Assembly: GCF_022601975.1 (NCBI RefSeq)
Contig: NZ_JAKVIR010000001.1
Coordinates: 186,001-250,000, forward strand
Direction: 5' to 3'
Length of the DNA stretch: 64,000 nt
Source: Pontibacter sp. E15-1
GTDB taxonomy: Bacteria > Bacteroidota > Bacteroidia > Cytophagales > Hymenobacteraceae
Every line of letters begins with the position of its first letter. Positions within the stretch are counted from its first letter, which is position 1. The translations under genes and the position numbers were made by a program. The notes beneath the pieces are model-generated. The model saw only the letters and a list, made by a program, of their open reading frames with translations. It was not told where the DNA came from and did not search any database. Of this stretch, positions 7,103-16,475 are shown one piece after another.

Positions 7103-10100
7103 GTTTTAAATATATCGTAAATACTGTTCCCTTATTTACCTCGCTGGAAACCTCTACCCTTCCGCCCATTGCCTCGATCTGGTTTTTCGTGATAAAAAGA
7201 CCCACTCCCCGCGAGTCAGGCCTGTCGTGAAACGTCTTATACATGCCAAACAGCTTTTCTCTGTGCCTGGACAGGTCTATACCCAAACCGTTATCCTCTA
7301 TCCTTAGGGCTATAAAGTCATTTTCGGCAGCGCAAGACAGCCTGATAAAACTGTCGGCTTCGTCAGCGCGGTACTTTATACCGTTCGTCAGGAAGTTGAG
7401 CAAAATACTGTCTACGTAGGCAGGTATGCCCAGTATCGTGACGCTAGGATCAATATCATTAAAAATAGTGACACCCGCCTCATTTGCCAGCGCAATTATG
7501 CTTTTAATCCCGCTCTCGGCTGCCTCGTTCAGGTTTATACCCCTGACGCTGTCGCTCACCGACAGGTTGATCTGGACCACCTCGTTCAGGTGCGCGATCG
7601 TTTCCTCCAGGTTAGACGAGGCTTTGGAGAGCAGCTTGATGAGTTCCAGTTGGGCGAGCTCGGGGTTCTTCTTAAACAGCAGATTCAGTAGCATGACGAT
7701 GTTGCCGGAGTGCGATCGAAGGTTGTGGGAGACGATATGGGCGAAGTTGCGGAGCCGCTCGTTCTGGTCTTTGGTCACGTCCAGCAGCGATTGTATCTCT
7801 TTCTCCGCCTTTTTTATATGGCTGATATCGGTGGCGATAGCGAGGTAGCCCACGGTCTGGTGCTGCACCCGGATGCCCGTAACCGTGAGCTGCACCGGGA
7901 AGTGCGAGCCGTCCTTGCGCACCAACGTCCACTCCCTTGTCTCGAACCCCCTCTCGTCGGCTACCGCTAAGAGCGTCTGGAGCCCCTCGATGGACTGCCC
8001 CCTGTGGGCCGACAACTCCGCGCTACGCTGCTCCAGCTCTTCCCGCACGTGCAGCCTGTCGGCAGACGCCTGGTGGAGCAGCTCGTCTTTTCCGTAGCCC
8101 AGCAGGTTTTCGGCGCCCTTGTTAAACGACGTGATCACACCATCCACATCCATGCCGATAATGGAAACCTGTGTGCTGGCGTCCAGAAGGCTTTGCATCT
8201 TCGATACAGCCTCCTCCAGCGTTTTCTCCGCCTGCTTCTGCGACGTGATGTCCACGATCTGGGACACGAAGTAGAGCGGTTTGCCTGCCTCGTTCTTCAC
8301 CATCGAAACAGCCAGAATGATATAAACGATACTGCCGTTTTTGTGGAAATATCTTTTCTCCAGATGATAGTAGGACCGTTTGCCATGGATTAGCTCGCTA
8401 AGCAAAACCAGGTCCGCATCCAGATCATCCGGGTGGGTCAGCTGCTGAAAGTTTGTCTTCAGCAATTCTCGCTGCGTGTACCCGAGCATAGCGCACAGGC
8501 TTGGGTTTACCTTCAGCCACTTTCCGTGCGCGTCGAGCAGGGCCATACCTACTGCGGTGTTCTCGAAGCTGCCCCGGAAAGTCTCTTCGTTAATGCGCAG
8601 CTGCTCCAGGGTCTGTTTCCTTTCCGTGATGTCGTGCATGGCCACCACAGCCCCCAGCACCTTCCCGTCTGGCTGCCGGAGCTGGGTACCCTGCACCGAC
8701 AGGGTATAGGCAGGCTTGTTGCGTGGGGCCACCACAATCTCCTCTTCCACGAGGTTGCCTTCCCATAGCGTCTTTAAAAGCGGGATCTCCTCTTTTTTCA
8801 GGGGTGTTACGCCATCAGACTTATACAAGCTATAGTGGGCCTGGTACTCAGAAGGGGGTATGGTCTGAAGCGGGAGCCCATGAAACTCGCGCGTGGCCCG
8901 GTTAAACAAGGTAAGCTCGCCCTCTGCGTTGCAGGCGACAATCCCGACGTTGATGTTTTCCAGCACCGTCTCGAACAGGGTTTGCTTTTCGAGCAGTGCC
9001 TGCTCGGCGGTTTTGCTTTGCGTGATGTCTACGTGCGTGCCAAACATCATCAGGGGTTTTCCGTCGTTGGTCCAGCTGGTTATTTTGCCTCGGTCCAGCA
9101 CCCATATCCAATGCCCCTGCTTGTGTTTCATGCGGCACTCACAGTTATAGTACTCCGACTTTTTCTCGAAGCACTCGTTCAGCAGCTTGTTGGAAAGCTC
9201 CATATCTTCGGGGTGGCACAGGTCAATCCATGTCTGGATGCTGATCGGGCTCAATTCCTCCAGGGTATACCCTACTATAGCCGCCCACCGCTGGTTGAAC
9301 ACCGTCTCGCCGGTTTGCACGTTCCACTCCCAGGTGCCGGCGTTTGTGCCTTGCAGCACATGCTGTAGCTTCTCCTTTTCCTGAAGCAAGGCTGTTTTGG
9401 CTACCTTCTCGGTATTAACGTCCTGAAACGTGCCGTAGAGCCGGGTACACTTTCCTTCGGCAAACTCCGTCTGCCCGATGGCCCGCACCCACCTGGACCG
9501 GCCCTGGTGGGTGCGAATACGCACCTTCACGTCGTAGGGCGTGCCGTGCTCTATTGCCCGCGCCACAACCTTGTTTATTTTCCGGATACTCTGCTCATCA
9601 TCATAAAAGGTCAGGGCTGTTGCCAGGTCTGGCTCATAGTCTTCAGGTACTTCATGGATTTCCTTGGTTACCTTGCTCCAATGCACCGCAGAAGTAGGCA
9701 GGTCCACCTCCCAGTACCCCACCTTGGCAGCCGCGTTGCACCGTTCCATCGCCTGCGCCTGTCGTTTCAGGTCCGTGATGTCGATGTGGTATACCACGAT
9801 GTGAGTGGGCGTATTGGTTTCGTTGTAAATGAGCTTGCCTGTTGCCCGTGTCCAGAAGGATGCACCGAACTTGCCCTTCAGCTCGATGTCACGGGTCATG
9901 CTGCGCCTCGGCTGCAGGAAATCTGCCACCAGTAGTTTTAGCTTTTCCGGGAGTATGGCATCCAGCAGCTGCGGCTCCTGCACCGCCAGATCATCGGATG
10001 TATACCCGAGCGTGGCCCAGAAATTTTCACTCACCTTGCTATTGTTCACTTCTTCAATGTCCAGCACCCACAGCCCGTCCATAGCTGCCTCCAGGTTAAA

Positions 10101-10154
10101 GGATGCCACATTCATCTCCTGCAGCATGTTGTCGAGGTTTTCTTTCATCACCAC
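7089..10154 (-). CDS. Multi-PAS sensor histidine kinase (about six PAS domains)
   Basis: The 1021-residue soluble kinase has no membrane segment. I count about six PAS/PAC units: roughly 15-120, 135-245, 260-380, 390-505, 515-640 and 645-775. Each has the alternating 'F/N..LGY..EEL' and DITxxK pattern. A dimerisation helix then carries the phospho-acceptor H810 in SHNLRSH, followed by an HATPase_c domain with LNFLTNGIKY (N box), DNGLGID (G1) and GVGLF (G2). The SHNLR-type H-box is typical of Bacteroidota PAS kinases. It senses an unidentified cytoplasmic signal and pairs with the receiver encoded by the overlapping gene. The upstream region is AT-rich and unusually long. Confidence 0.92.
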   Translation of the reverse strand: MVMKENLDNMLQEMNVASFNLEAAMDGLWVLDIEEVNNSKVSENFWATLGYTSDDLAVQEPQLLDAILPEKLKLLVADFLQPRRSMTRDIELKGKFGASFWTRATGKLIYNETNTPTHIVVYHIDITDLKRQAQAMERCNAAAKVGYWEVDLPTSAVHWSKVTKEIHEVPEDYEPDLATALTFYDDEQSIRKINKVVARAIEHGTPYDVKVRIRTHQGRSRWVRAIGQTEFAEGKCTRLYGTFQDVNTEKVAKTALLQEKEKLQHVLQGTNAGTWEWNVQTGETVFNQRWAAIVGYTLEELSPISIQTWIDLCHPEDMELSNKLLNECFEKKSEYYNCECRMKHKQGHWIWVLDRGKITSWTNDGKPLMMFGTHVDITQSKTAEQALLEKQTLFETVLENINVGIVACNAEGELTLFNRATREFHGLPLQTIPPSEYQAHYSLYKSDGVTPLKKEEIPLLKTLWEGNLVEEEIVVAPRNKPAYTLSVQGTQLRQPDGKVLGAVVAMHDITERKQTLEQLRINEETFRGSFENTAVGMALLDAHGKWLKVNPSLCAMLGYTQRELLKTNFQQLTHPDDLDADLVLLSELIHGKRSYYHLEKRYFHKNGSIVYIILAVSMVKNEAGKPLYFVSQIVDITSQKQAEKTLEEAVSKMQSLLDASTQVSIIGMDVDGVITSFNKGAENLLGYGKDELLHQASADRLHVREELEQRSAELSAHRGQSIEGLQTLLAVADERGFETREWTLVRKDGSHFPVQLTVTGIRVQHQTVGYLAIATDISHIKKAEKEIQSLLDVTKDQNERLRNFAHIVSHNLRSHSGNIVMLLNLLFKKNPELAQLELIKLLSKASSNLEETIAHLNEVVQINLSVSDSVRGINLNEAAESGIKSIIALANEAGVTIFNDIDPSVTILGIPAYVDSILLNFLTNGIKYRADEADSFIRLSCAAENDFIALRIEDNGLGIDLSRHREKLFGMYKTFHDRPDSRGVGLFITKNQIEAMGGRVEVSSEVNKGTVFTIYLKHEKN

Positions 10155-10863
10155 TCCCGTTGAAAATTAGATTGCGCAAACTGCCAGCACAGCTGCAAAT
10201 TGAGTTTCAAAATACTCAATTCAATTTTACCTCCAACATTAATCGGAAATTAACTATATCTATTGTTATTAATATGATAGTTAACGCCCCATATAGTCTC
10301 TTTTAATAGCCTGGAGGGGTATAATACCGTAAGGCCTTATCTTGAAAGGATAAAATAAAAATTATCTTAATATAAAACAGCGCTAGTTTTTACTTCCTAT
10401 GCTAAAAAAGAAGAGCGCCTCTACTTTGTTCATTGGCGGTTTATAGATTTTCCCCTTCAAGATTAGCTTCATAGGATGACAAAAAGTGAAATGCGTAACA
10501 ATAGCTATTAGCTATACCCAAGAATATGACCTCTTCATCATCGAAAAGACTGTCTACACATGAAATCATTTTTATATGAGGGAAACTCCCAAAGAAAATT
10601 GCATCTTCATCTTTCGATCCGTAGGTATGGCCGTGCATTTCAGCATTTTATACAGCGCGGTGTTTGTCTCTTTGATAACAACCTAACCTATTTGACCACG
10701 TTGCAAATAAATAGATAGCAGTGCCAGCGCAACTGCATGCCAGCTTTATTTGGGTGCCGGATTTAAATTTCAACAGTAACTTATACATGTACCCATCCCG
10801 GTATCTCTGCCAACAAGGTGCCTGCCCTCTATTTGCTTGTTTCACCTCTTAACCCTTATTACT
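10155..10863. other. AT-rich intergenic region upstream of kinase gene
   Basis: About 700 bp carry no securely identified gene. GGGGTATAATACCG at about 10316 is a small inverted repeat. One possible 65-residue minus-strand frame is listed separately. The rest shows no recognisable feature. Confidence 0.4.
10441..10638 (-). CDS. Possible small hypothetical protein
   Basis: A 65-residue frame with acidic and aromatic residues (FFGSFPHIKM, SLFDDEEVIFLG) starts at ATG 10638. It has no recognised domain, signal peptide or membrane helix. The residue composition is protein-like, but the AT-rich context makes a chance frame possible. Confidence 0.3.
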   Translation of the reverse strand: MHGHTYGSKDEDAIFFGSFPHIKMISCVDSLFDDEEVIFLGIANSYCYAFHFLSSYEANLEGENL

Positions 10864-11505
10864 ATGGCTACAGACAACGATTGGGAACAATGCAACTCTG
10901 AAACGTTCTGGGGAGAAGTGGCTCCCTGCTCGCACGTGCTACAGCTTTATGAAGACGATGAGGCACTGCTGAACCTGTTGGAAGACTTTGCTGTAGGCGG
11001 CTTTTCGGTGGATGACACGGTGATGGTTATTGCCACGCCTGAACACCTGGCCGAGCTAAAGAGAAGACTGCGTGAAGATGGATTGGATCTCGAAAAACTG
11101 TGCAGTTCCAACAAGTTCATCGCCATCAGTGCAGACGAGATGCTATCCAGGTTTATGCGGGAGGGTATGCCGGACGAGCAACTATTTATCCAGGCGGTCA
11201 CCGGTGTATTCGACAATGTGCGCAACAGCAAACGGCACATCCGCGTTTTTGGGGAGATGGTGGCTATTTTATGGGAACAGAACAACCGCGAAGCCACCAT
11301 ACGCCTGGAGAATATGTGGAACGCTTTCTTCGAAAAAGAGTCGTTCGCTCTTTTCTGCGCATACCCCAAAAGCGAATTTTCTAACGAGGCAGCCTCCTCT
11401 CTCTCCTGCATTTGCAGCGCGCACGCCAAAATCATCTCCAACGTCGGCGCGCCCCGGTTCGATGTGTCTTATCAGAACACGACTACTCCCGGGCTTCGGG
11501 CCTGA
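10864..11505 (+). CDS. MEDS-domain sensory protein
   Basis: The protein of about 213 residues has the MEDS (DcmR-like sensory) pattern: an opening C/H-V-x-Q-LYEDDEALLNLLEDFAVGGF segment, VMVIATPEHLAELKRRL, a central ADEMLSRFMREGMPDEQLF, and RVFGEMVAILWEQNN. The fold is RecA/KaiC-like, and MEDS proteins are thought to bind small hydrocarbon-derived ligands. Many partner histidine kinases in stress signalling, and a six-PAS kinase lies 700 bp away on the other strand. ATG 10864 is preferred over 10837 because the family's conserved region starts soon after it. Confidence 0.75.
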   Translation: MATDNDWEQCNSETFWGEVAPCSHVLQLYEDDEALLNLLEDFAVGGFSVDDTVMVIATPEHLAELKRRLREDGLDLEKLCSSNKFIAISADEMLSRFMREGMPDEQLFIQAVTGVFDNVRNSKRHIRVFGEMVAILWEQNNREATIRLENMWNAFFEKESFALFCAYPKSEFSNEAASSLSCICSAHAKIISNVGAPRFDVSYQNTTTPGLRA

Positions 11506-11647
11506 AACATTAGCTGCCCCGGATAACCGCGCAAAAACCTCTGCTTAATCCTGCACACGGCACACTTACGCTATGCCGTCACATGCTATATCCGTAAAAA
11601 GTGTTGGCATTTACGGGTTGCGTGTGCAGCTTTCGAAAACGTGCCTG

Positions 11648-11655
11648 TAGCTTTG
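11648..11655 (+). promoter_or_regulatory. Putative -7 box of AraC-regulator gene
   Basis: TAGCTTTG matches the Bacteroidota TAnnTTTG consensus 26 bp before the ATG at 11681. A TTG at 11618-11620 is somewhat far to serve as the -33 element. Confidence 0.4.
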
Positions 11656-11680
11656 TGGCGGAAGTTTAAATAAAGCAGGT

Positions 11681-12589
11681 ATGGCCGAAGAAATTATCCG
11701 GATAAACACAATTAGCCAGCTCCACGAGATGCTGGGGTATGAAAAGCCAAAGCACCCGCTGGTGAGCATCATCGATGTGTCCAAACTGCAGATCACCCCG
11801 GAAATGATTGGGCTGCGGCTCTCTGCAAACCTCTATTCGGTGGCCCTGAAGAGCGGCAGCTGTGGTATGAGGTATGGCAGAAACTACTATGACTTTGAAG
11901 AGGGTGTGCTGGTGTTCACAGGCCCTAACCAGGTGGTAACCGCCACCGAAAACTCAGCGCAGGACGCCGGGCAGGGCTGGATGCTTTTCTTTCATCCCGA
12001 CCTGATTCGCACCTCCGCGCTCGGGGAGCATATCGAGGAGTATACCTTCTTTTCCTACGACGCGCACGAGGCGCTGCATTTGTCGGAGCAGGAGAAAAAG
12101 ACCTTGACCGACCTGGTGGCCAACATCCGGCAGGAGTACGACCAGCGCATCGACAACCACAGCCAGCGCGTGATCGTGTCTGGGTTGGAACTACTGCTAA
12201 ACTACTGCGCGCGCTTTTATGAGCGCCAGTTTAATACGCGCACCACTCAAAACAAGGATATCGTCTCGCAGGTTGACCGGCTCCTCAAAAGTTACTTTGC
12301 CGCAGACCTGATGGCTGAGTCCGGGACGCCAACCATACACTACCTGGCCGAGAAAGTGCACCTATCCCCAAACTACCTCAGCGACCTGCTCAAGAAAGAG
12401 ACCGGCAGAAGCGCCAAAGACCATATCAACGACTTTCTGGTTGACAAAGCCAAGTACCTGCTCCTCAACAGCAACGACACGGTGAGTGAGATCGCCTATC
12501 GCCTCGGGTTCAACTACCCGCATTATTTCAGCCGCCTGTTCAAAACAAAAACGGGCCATACCCCCCAAAGCTACCGGGAGCAGAAATAG
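11681..12589 (+). CDS. AraC-family transcriptional regulator
   Basis: The 302-residue protein has an N-terminal cupin-like ligand domain (about 20-170, with GPNQVV and FHPDLIR) and a C-terminal double helix-turn-helix at about 195-300 ending NYPHYFSRLFKTKTGHTPQSYR, the AraC signature. In Bacteroidota such regulators commonly control an adjacent short-chain dehydrogenase or aldo/keto reductase. Here the next locus downstream (12782-13115) is a decayed SDR gene, which probably was its former target. A strong hairpin follows the stop codon. Confidence 0.9.
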   Translation: MAEEIIRINTISQLHEMLGYEKPKHPLVSIIDVSKLQITPEMIGLRLSANLYSVALKSGSCGMRYGRNYYDFEEGVLVFTGPNQVVTATENSAQDAGQGWMLFFHPDLIRTSALGEHIEEYTFFSYDAHEALHLSEQEKKTLTDLVANIRQEYDQRIDNHSQRVIVSGLELLLNYCARFYERQFNTRTTQNKDIVSQVDRLLKSYFAADLMAESGTPTIHYLAEKVHLSPNYLSDLLKKETGRSAKDHINDFLVDKAKYLLLNSNDTVSEIAYRLGFNYPHYFSRLFKTKTGHTPQSYREQK

Positions 12590-12612
12590 CATACCCTACC
12601 GCGTTACCAAAT

Positions 12613-12648
12613 CACAGAAAAGGAAGCCCGAAAGCTTCCTTTTCTGTG
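12613..12648. terminator. Strong hairpin terminator
   Basis: CACAGAAAAGGAAGC and its perfect 15-bp complement are separated by six bases, 23 bp after the AraC stop. There is no long T run after the stem, but the stem itself ends in a T-rich arm. Confidence 0.65.
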
Positions 12649-12781
12649 CTACAGTACCTACGGTGCGATTCAGTAAAATGTGTTTTGCCTTCCGTGTTTC
12701 GTGTTCTTTTCCGGGTTTATTCCTGCAGACCTTTGTAGGGTAAGGTTTACAACAATTGACACTGAACAAAAACCATCGGAA

Positions 12782-13115
12782 ATGAGCAAGACTATGTTAT
12801 CATTACAGTAGCAAGTACCGGTATTGGAAAAAGCAATGGCCAAATTGATCTGGGTGAAAGGCTGAAACGTGGTGGTACCATGCACACCCCCGAAAAAGAA
12901 GAACTTAACAAACTGGACAACGTGCTGGTTACAAAGCTGAATGTGCTGGACCTAAGCTTCATTGAGGGGGGGCTCCTACACAGCGGCCACCGACGAAAGC
13001 GTCACCTTGCGCTACCGGGCTAGCGCAGATGCTGAGCAGCTAATCAGTGCCAGAAAGAGCTTGGATGAGGACGCGGTTTGTGAAAATGATCAAACAGCGG
13101 ATTGGGCTCGACTAA
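12782..13115 (+). pseudogene. Decayed short-chain dehydrogenase (SDR) gene
   Basis: Pieces of a classical SDR can be read in order but in shifting frames: a start MSKTMLS with an early TAG, 'STGIGK'-like remains, TPEKEELNKLDNVLVTKLNVLDLSFIE (residues about 40-70 of an SDR), then a jump to a C-terminal segment TDESVTLRYRASADAEQLISARKSL followed by KMIKQRIGLD in another frame. The catalytic YxxxK centre is missing, so a large internal deletion plus frameshifts is inferred. Its position just after the AraC gene fits an AraC-SDR pair that has died. Confidence 0.7.
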
Positions 13116-13191
13116 ACAAAATCAGGTGAGCGCTATACCTCCCGGCTGCGCTTGCCAGGGTATACCGGACCCGGACGGGCTGAAATTTTAG

Positions 13192-13449
13192 ATGTATAAA
13201 CCAATGAAAAACGCTATTATCACCGGGGCCACAGGCATGGCAGGGAGCCGGGTGCTGCAACACTGCCTCAAAAGCGACGAGATCGCCCAATACCGTTTGT
13301 CGCGAAGGCTATACCCTGTCCTCCGGCTCCTCGGTGAAAAATACAGCATCAAGAGCACCGAGCTTGCAGCCGCCATTTTCAGGGTAGGCCTGCGGGGCGC
13401 GCCATACGAAATCCTGGAGAACCAGGACATCCTCAAGCAGCTAAACTAA
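13192..13449 (+). pseudogene. Internally deleted NAD(P)-binding epimerase-like gene
   Basis: The 85-residue frame joins an N-terminal Rossmann start (ITGATGMAGSRVLQHCLKSDEI, ATG at 13204) directly to a C-terminal tail (YPVLRLLGEKYSIKSTELAAAIFRVGLRG...ILENQDI). Family members of this NAD(P)H-binding/epimerase type are about 220 residues, so about 130 residues are missing in frame. The frame is open but very unlikely to make an active enzyme. It ends 1 bp before the MBL-fold gene, so its transcription may still serve that gene. Confidence 0.65.
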
Positions 13450-13450
13450 C

Positions 13451-14566
13451 ATGAACGCCATATTCAGCATGATACTTATACTCATCGGAAGCATCCTCAG
13501 CTTAAGCGTGGGCTACCTCTACCTAAACCCCCAGTTCGGAGGCCGCATCAGCGCCGAAGAAAAAGAGCGGTATACCCGCTCGGCCCAGTGGGACGGCGAC
13601 AAGTTCGTGAACCAGACCACCACCGTGATGGACATTAGCCTGGGCACGCTGCCTGGTTTGCTGAAAGCGAACTTCACTGACAAAGAGAAGCGTGCGCCGA
13701 AGCAAGCCTTGCCCCTGGAGCGCTTCGACAGTTTAGCCTGGGTAAACGATACGTCCGCAACCCGGTTTATCTGGTTTGGCCATTCCACGGGTTTGATGCA
13801 AATGGCGGGCAAGAACCTGCTTATCGACCCCATGTTCGGGGCGGATGCCTCTCCCATCGCGCCTTTTCAGACAAAGCGGTACTCCGACAGCACCCTCTTT
13901 ATCCTCGACAGACTGCCCGCGATTGACGCCGTTTTCATCACCCACGACCACTACGACCACCTGGACTACGACAGCTTCAGGAAGCTGAACGGAAAGGTGG
14001 GCCACTTTTACGTGCCGCTCGGTGTAAAGCGCCATTTGCTGCGCTGGGGCATCGCCAGCGATAAAATAACAGAGCTGGATTGGTGGGATGCGGCCTCGGT
14101 GGCAGGTATAGACGTCACGTTTGTGCCCTCACGCCATTTCTCGGGCCGTGGCTTGTCAGACCGTGGGGAGAGCCTTTGGGGCGGCTGGGTATTCAGCACT
14201 GCCGCAAGCAGGGTCTACTGGAGTGGCGACAGCGGGTATGGCGAGCACTTCAAGGAGATCGGGGCGAGACTCGGGCCTTTCGACTGGGCGTTTCTGGAGT
14301 GTGGCCAGTACAACAAACATTGGCACCATATCCATATGTACCCGGAGGAGTCGGTGCAAGCGGCCATTGACGTGAAGGCTAAGACCAGCATTCCGATACA
14401 CTGGGGTGCTTTTACGCTCTCCCTCCACGACTGGAAAGACCCTGTGCAGCGGTTCAGCGCGGAAGCGGAAAGACGAGGCGTCCCGATCATGATGCCCCGT
14501 CTCGGGGAAGTTATCCAAGCCCCGGACACGACAGGGCAAACTTACTGGTGGCAGCAACACGAGTAA
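13451..14566 (+). CDS. MBL-fold metallohydrolase (NAPE-PLD/UlaG-like)
   Basis: The 371-residue protein has an N-terminal hydrophobic anchor (IFSMILILIGSILSLSVGYLYL) and a metallo-beta-lactamase domain. Metal ligands are visible in THDHYDHLD, in PSRHFSGRG, in WSGDSGYG and in PIHWGAF. The IWFGHST and LLIDPMFG segments place it in the NAPE-PLD/UlaG-like group, which cleaves phosphodiester or lactone substrates. It probably faces the periplasm or is membrane-anchored. It starts 1 bp after the epimerase relic and is followed by a hairpin at 14601-14638. The substrate is unknown. Confidence 0.85.
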   Translation: MNAIFSMILILIGSILSLSVGYLYLNPQFGGRISAEEKERYTRSAQWDGDKFVNQTTTVMDISLGTLPGLLKANFTDKEKRAPKQALPLERFDSLAWVNDTSATRFIWFGHSTGLMQMAGKNLLIDPMFGADASPIAPFQTKRYSDSTLFILDRLPAIDAVFITHDHYDHLDYDSFRKLNGKVGHFYVPLGVKRHLLRWGIASDKITELDWWDAASVAGIDVTFVPSRHFSGRGLSDRGESLWGGWVFSTAASRVYWSGDSGYGEHFKEIGARLGPFDWAFLECGQYNKHWHHIHMYPEESVQAAIDVKAKTSIPIHWGAFTLSLHDWKDPVQRFSAEAERRGVPIMMPRLGEVIQAPDTTGQTYWWQQHE

Positions 14567-14600
14567 GCCCCAGGAGCTCCTGACTTTTTTATCTCTGTAC

Positions 14601-14638
14601 CCCCACCATGGCCGCTAATTGTGGCGGCTTTGGTGGGG
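14601..14638. terminator. Hairpin after MBL gene
   Basis: CCCCACC...GCCGC pairs with GCGGC...GGTGGGG through short interior bulges, 35 bp after the stop. There is no T run, so termination is uncertain. Confidence 0.45.
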
Positions 14639-14706
14639 TATGGTATAATACCAGCATCCATTGATGAGCACGCAAGTCACTTGCTCAAATGCAAATGAAA
14701 TCTCCC

Positions 14707-14784
14707 TGGCGCAAGCGTCAGCTTGTGCCTAACAATGCAATCTAACAAGCCGCCTAATAGCGGCACAATCGGACGCTTGCGCCA
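14707..14784. repeat. TGGCGCAAGCG inverted-repeat element, copy 1
   Basis: Ends TGGCGCAAGCGTC and GACGCTTGCGCCA are inverted and belong to arms of about 21 bp. The same arms occur at 63766-63846, in the core of a larger inserted element. Upstream, AATACCAGCATCCATTGATG (from 14647) resembles the outer end of that larger element, so this may be a diverged full-length relative. Confidence 0.75.
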
Positions 14785-15157
14785 AGGTATGCGGATACCT
14801 TCAAAACACGAACCTCTTGAACGCTGCGGCATACCCTTACTTTTCTGACAGAGCTGTTAGAAGAAGGTAAGCTGTCGGTAAAGTTGATTGGGTAGAACCT
14901 GATGGGGCGGGGTTAAGGTATGGGAAATGGCAGCGTGAGCGATTTATACTGGCTCTCGGTTTCTTCCCGATCTATCCGCTGGCTGAAATTGAGCCGCTTA
15001 GCATGATCTGGCCTACTTCATAAAAGCTATAGGAACGGTATATCAATCGTTAAACAGCGGTTTATTGACAGCACCCTCCCCGAACAAAACTTCAGGATTT
15101 TCACTATATTTGTCTTGGTTGAAGTATATACCTATACTGTACCCCTGTGATTGCTGC
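14785..15157. other. Intergenic region upstream of copper island
   Basis: No gene is visible. TATATTTG at 15105-15112 matches the -7 consensus TAnnTTTG, 45 bp before the ATG of the His-rich protein; the -33 element is unclear. Confidence 0.35.
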
Positions 15158-15649
15158 ATGAAAAGAACCAGACAAAACAAGAAAACCAGCCTTCCGACAC
15201 TGCTCCTGTTAGCCGTGTTCGTGAGTCTGTATCTGGTGCAGTTTGTTTGCAGCCTGCCCCTTTTGGCACAGAAGCTTCAGCCGGTGCCTGCCCATACCGC
15301 TGTGCAAGGAAAAGCACACGAGGAGGGCCATGCACACGCCTCCCATACTGCAACGGCGGAGCACCATGGCGATGCCCATACCCATACCACCGACGCGCAC
15401 GCTGAGTCATCTGAGGCAGACGGGCACTGTTGCGCTGAGCAGCAGTATGCCCCCTTTGTAAAGACCTCCGTGTCGGTGTATGTGTTGGCTCCGGCGCAAG
15501 CTGTGGCTCCTTTCATTACGCAGTTGTATCTGGCGATGCTGCACCTGCAGCACCGAATCGCTTCCCGTGCGGTGTCTCATTCCCCGCCAGAAGCCCCCCC
15601 GCCTAAAATCCCTGACATCAGGATATTTTTGCACTCCTTCCTTATCTGA
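15158..15649 (+). CDS. His-rich secreted/membrane-anchored hypothetical protein
   Basis: The protein of about 163 residues starts at MKRTRQNKKTSLPTLLLL; the first 35 residues form a signal anchor. A central stretch is dense in histidine (HEEGHAHASHTATAEHHGD, HTHTTDAH, DGHCCAE), consistent with metal binding outside the cytoplasm. The tail PPEAPPPKIPDIRIFLHSFLI resembles small proteins that precede heavy-metal efflux genes in Bacteroidota. The first gene of the copper island, it probably acts as a periplasmic metal-binding accessory. The ATG at 15065 would add residues without signal character. Confidence 0.6.
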   Translation: MKRTRQNKKTSLPTLLLLAVFVSLYLVQFVCSLPLLAQKLQPVPAHTAVQGKAHEEGHAHASHTATAEHHGDAHTHTTDAHAESSEADGHCCAEQQYAPFVKTSVSVYVLAPAQAVAPFITQLYLAMLHLQHRIASRAVSHSPPEAPPPKIPDIRIFLHSFLI

Positions 15650-15866
15650 TATTCTCCTTTGCCTGTCCCGCGGCTAAGGCAGGAACATTGTGCCCTGTCC
15701 CGAACGCCCGGCCTTGCCATGAACCGCAGTTTCGCTATGCTATTTTAGCGAATTGCACCCGCATACCTGTCTCTGGCAAGCCCGTCCGAATAAAGAATAT
15801 CAGATCAGTTTTGGCCATGCGCCTGTGTATAAACAGCTGCCTGGCCACGCAATACAAATTGTGCAT

Positions 15867-16466
15867 ATGGAAAAGGAGAACAAGCACCTGCAGGTGCTGC
15901 AAATAAAGAACATGGTCTGTCCGCGCTGCATTAAAGTGGTGCAGGACGACCTCAGTGCCCTTGGCCTTGAAGTGGAGGAAGTGCTGCTCGGCAGCGCAAT
16001 CATCGTAACCAACGACGCGGTACCCATGCACGCGATAGAGGCGGCCCTGAAAAAAAACGGCTTTGAGCTACTCCACGACAAGCGGGAGGAGTTGGTGGAA
16101 CACATCAAGCTGGCAGTAATCGACTTGATTTACCAGAATAAACTGGCGGCACTCAACATCTCTGTCTCCACCTATTTGGCGGATACGCTCGGGAAAGACT
16201 ATGCTACGCTGAGCACGCTGTTTAAGGCAGCAGAGGGAGTCGCACTGAGCAAGTATGTCATTCTGCAGAAGGTAGAGCATGCCAAAGAGCTCCTCACCTA
16301 CAACGAGGACAGCATTAGCAGCATTGCCGCCAAACTGGGGTATAAGAGCATGCAGCACCTTTCAAGTCAGTTTAAAGAGATAACGGGCGTCTCGCCAAAC
16401 TACTACCGCAAACAAGGCGGCCTTGGCAGGCAAACCATCGACAACCTGCACGTGCGTCTCCCATAG
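15867..16466 (+). CDS. HMA-AraC metal-responsive regulator
   Basis: The protein of about 199 residues joins an N-terminal heavy-metal-associated-like domain (about 1-75, with CPRC at C18-C21) to a C-terminal AraC helix-turn-helix (about 95-190, ending SMQHLSSQFKEITGVSPNYYRKQ). The HMA part suggests direct sensing of copper or a similar ion. This architecture recurs beside copper/silver efflux genes in Bacteroidota. Ten bases after the stop lie two TGTAAAAC direct repeats 21 bp apart, a spacing that suits an AraC-type activator and points to control of the genes downstream. ATG 15867 is chosen because it begins directly at the HMA strand. Confidence 0.82.
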   Translation: MEKENKHLQVLQIKNMVCPRCIKVVQDDLSALGLEVEEVLLGSAIIVTNDAVPMHAIEAALKKNGFELLHDKREELVEHIKLAVIDLIYQNKLAALNISVSTYLADTLGKDYATLSTLFKAAEGVALSKYVILQKVEHAKELLTYNEDSISSIAAKLGYKSMQHLSSQFKEITGVSPNYYRKQGGLGRQTIDNLHVRLP

Positions 16467-16475
16467 CCACAATTT

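Noticed and set aside
10648..10845. 65-codon minus-strand frame
   Set aside because: Cys- and basic-rich random composition without motif.
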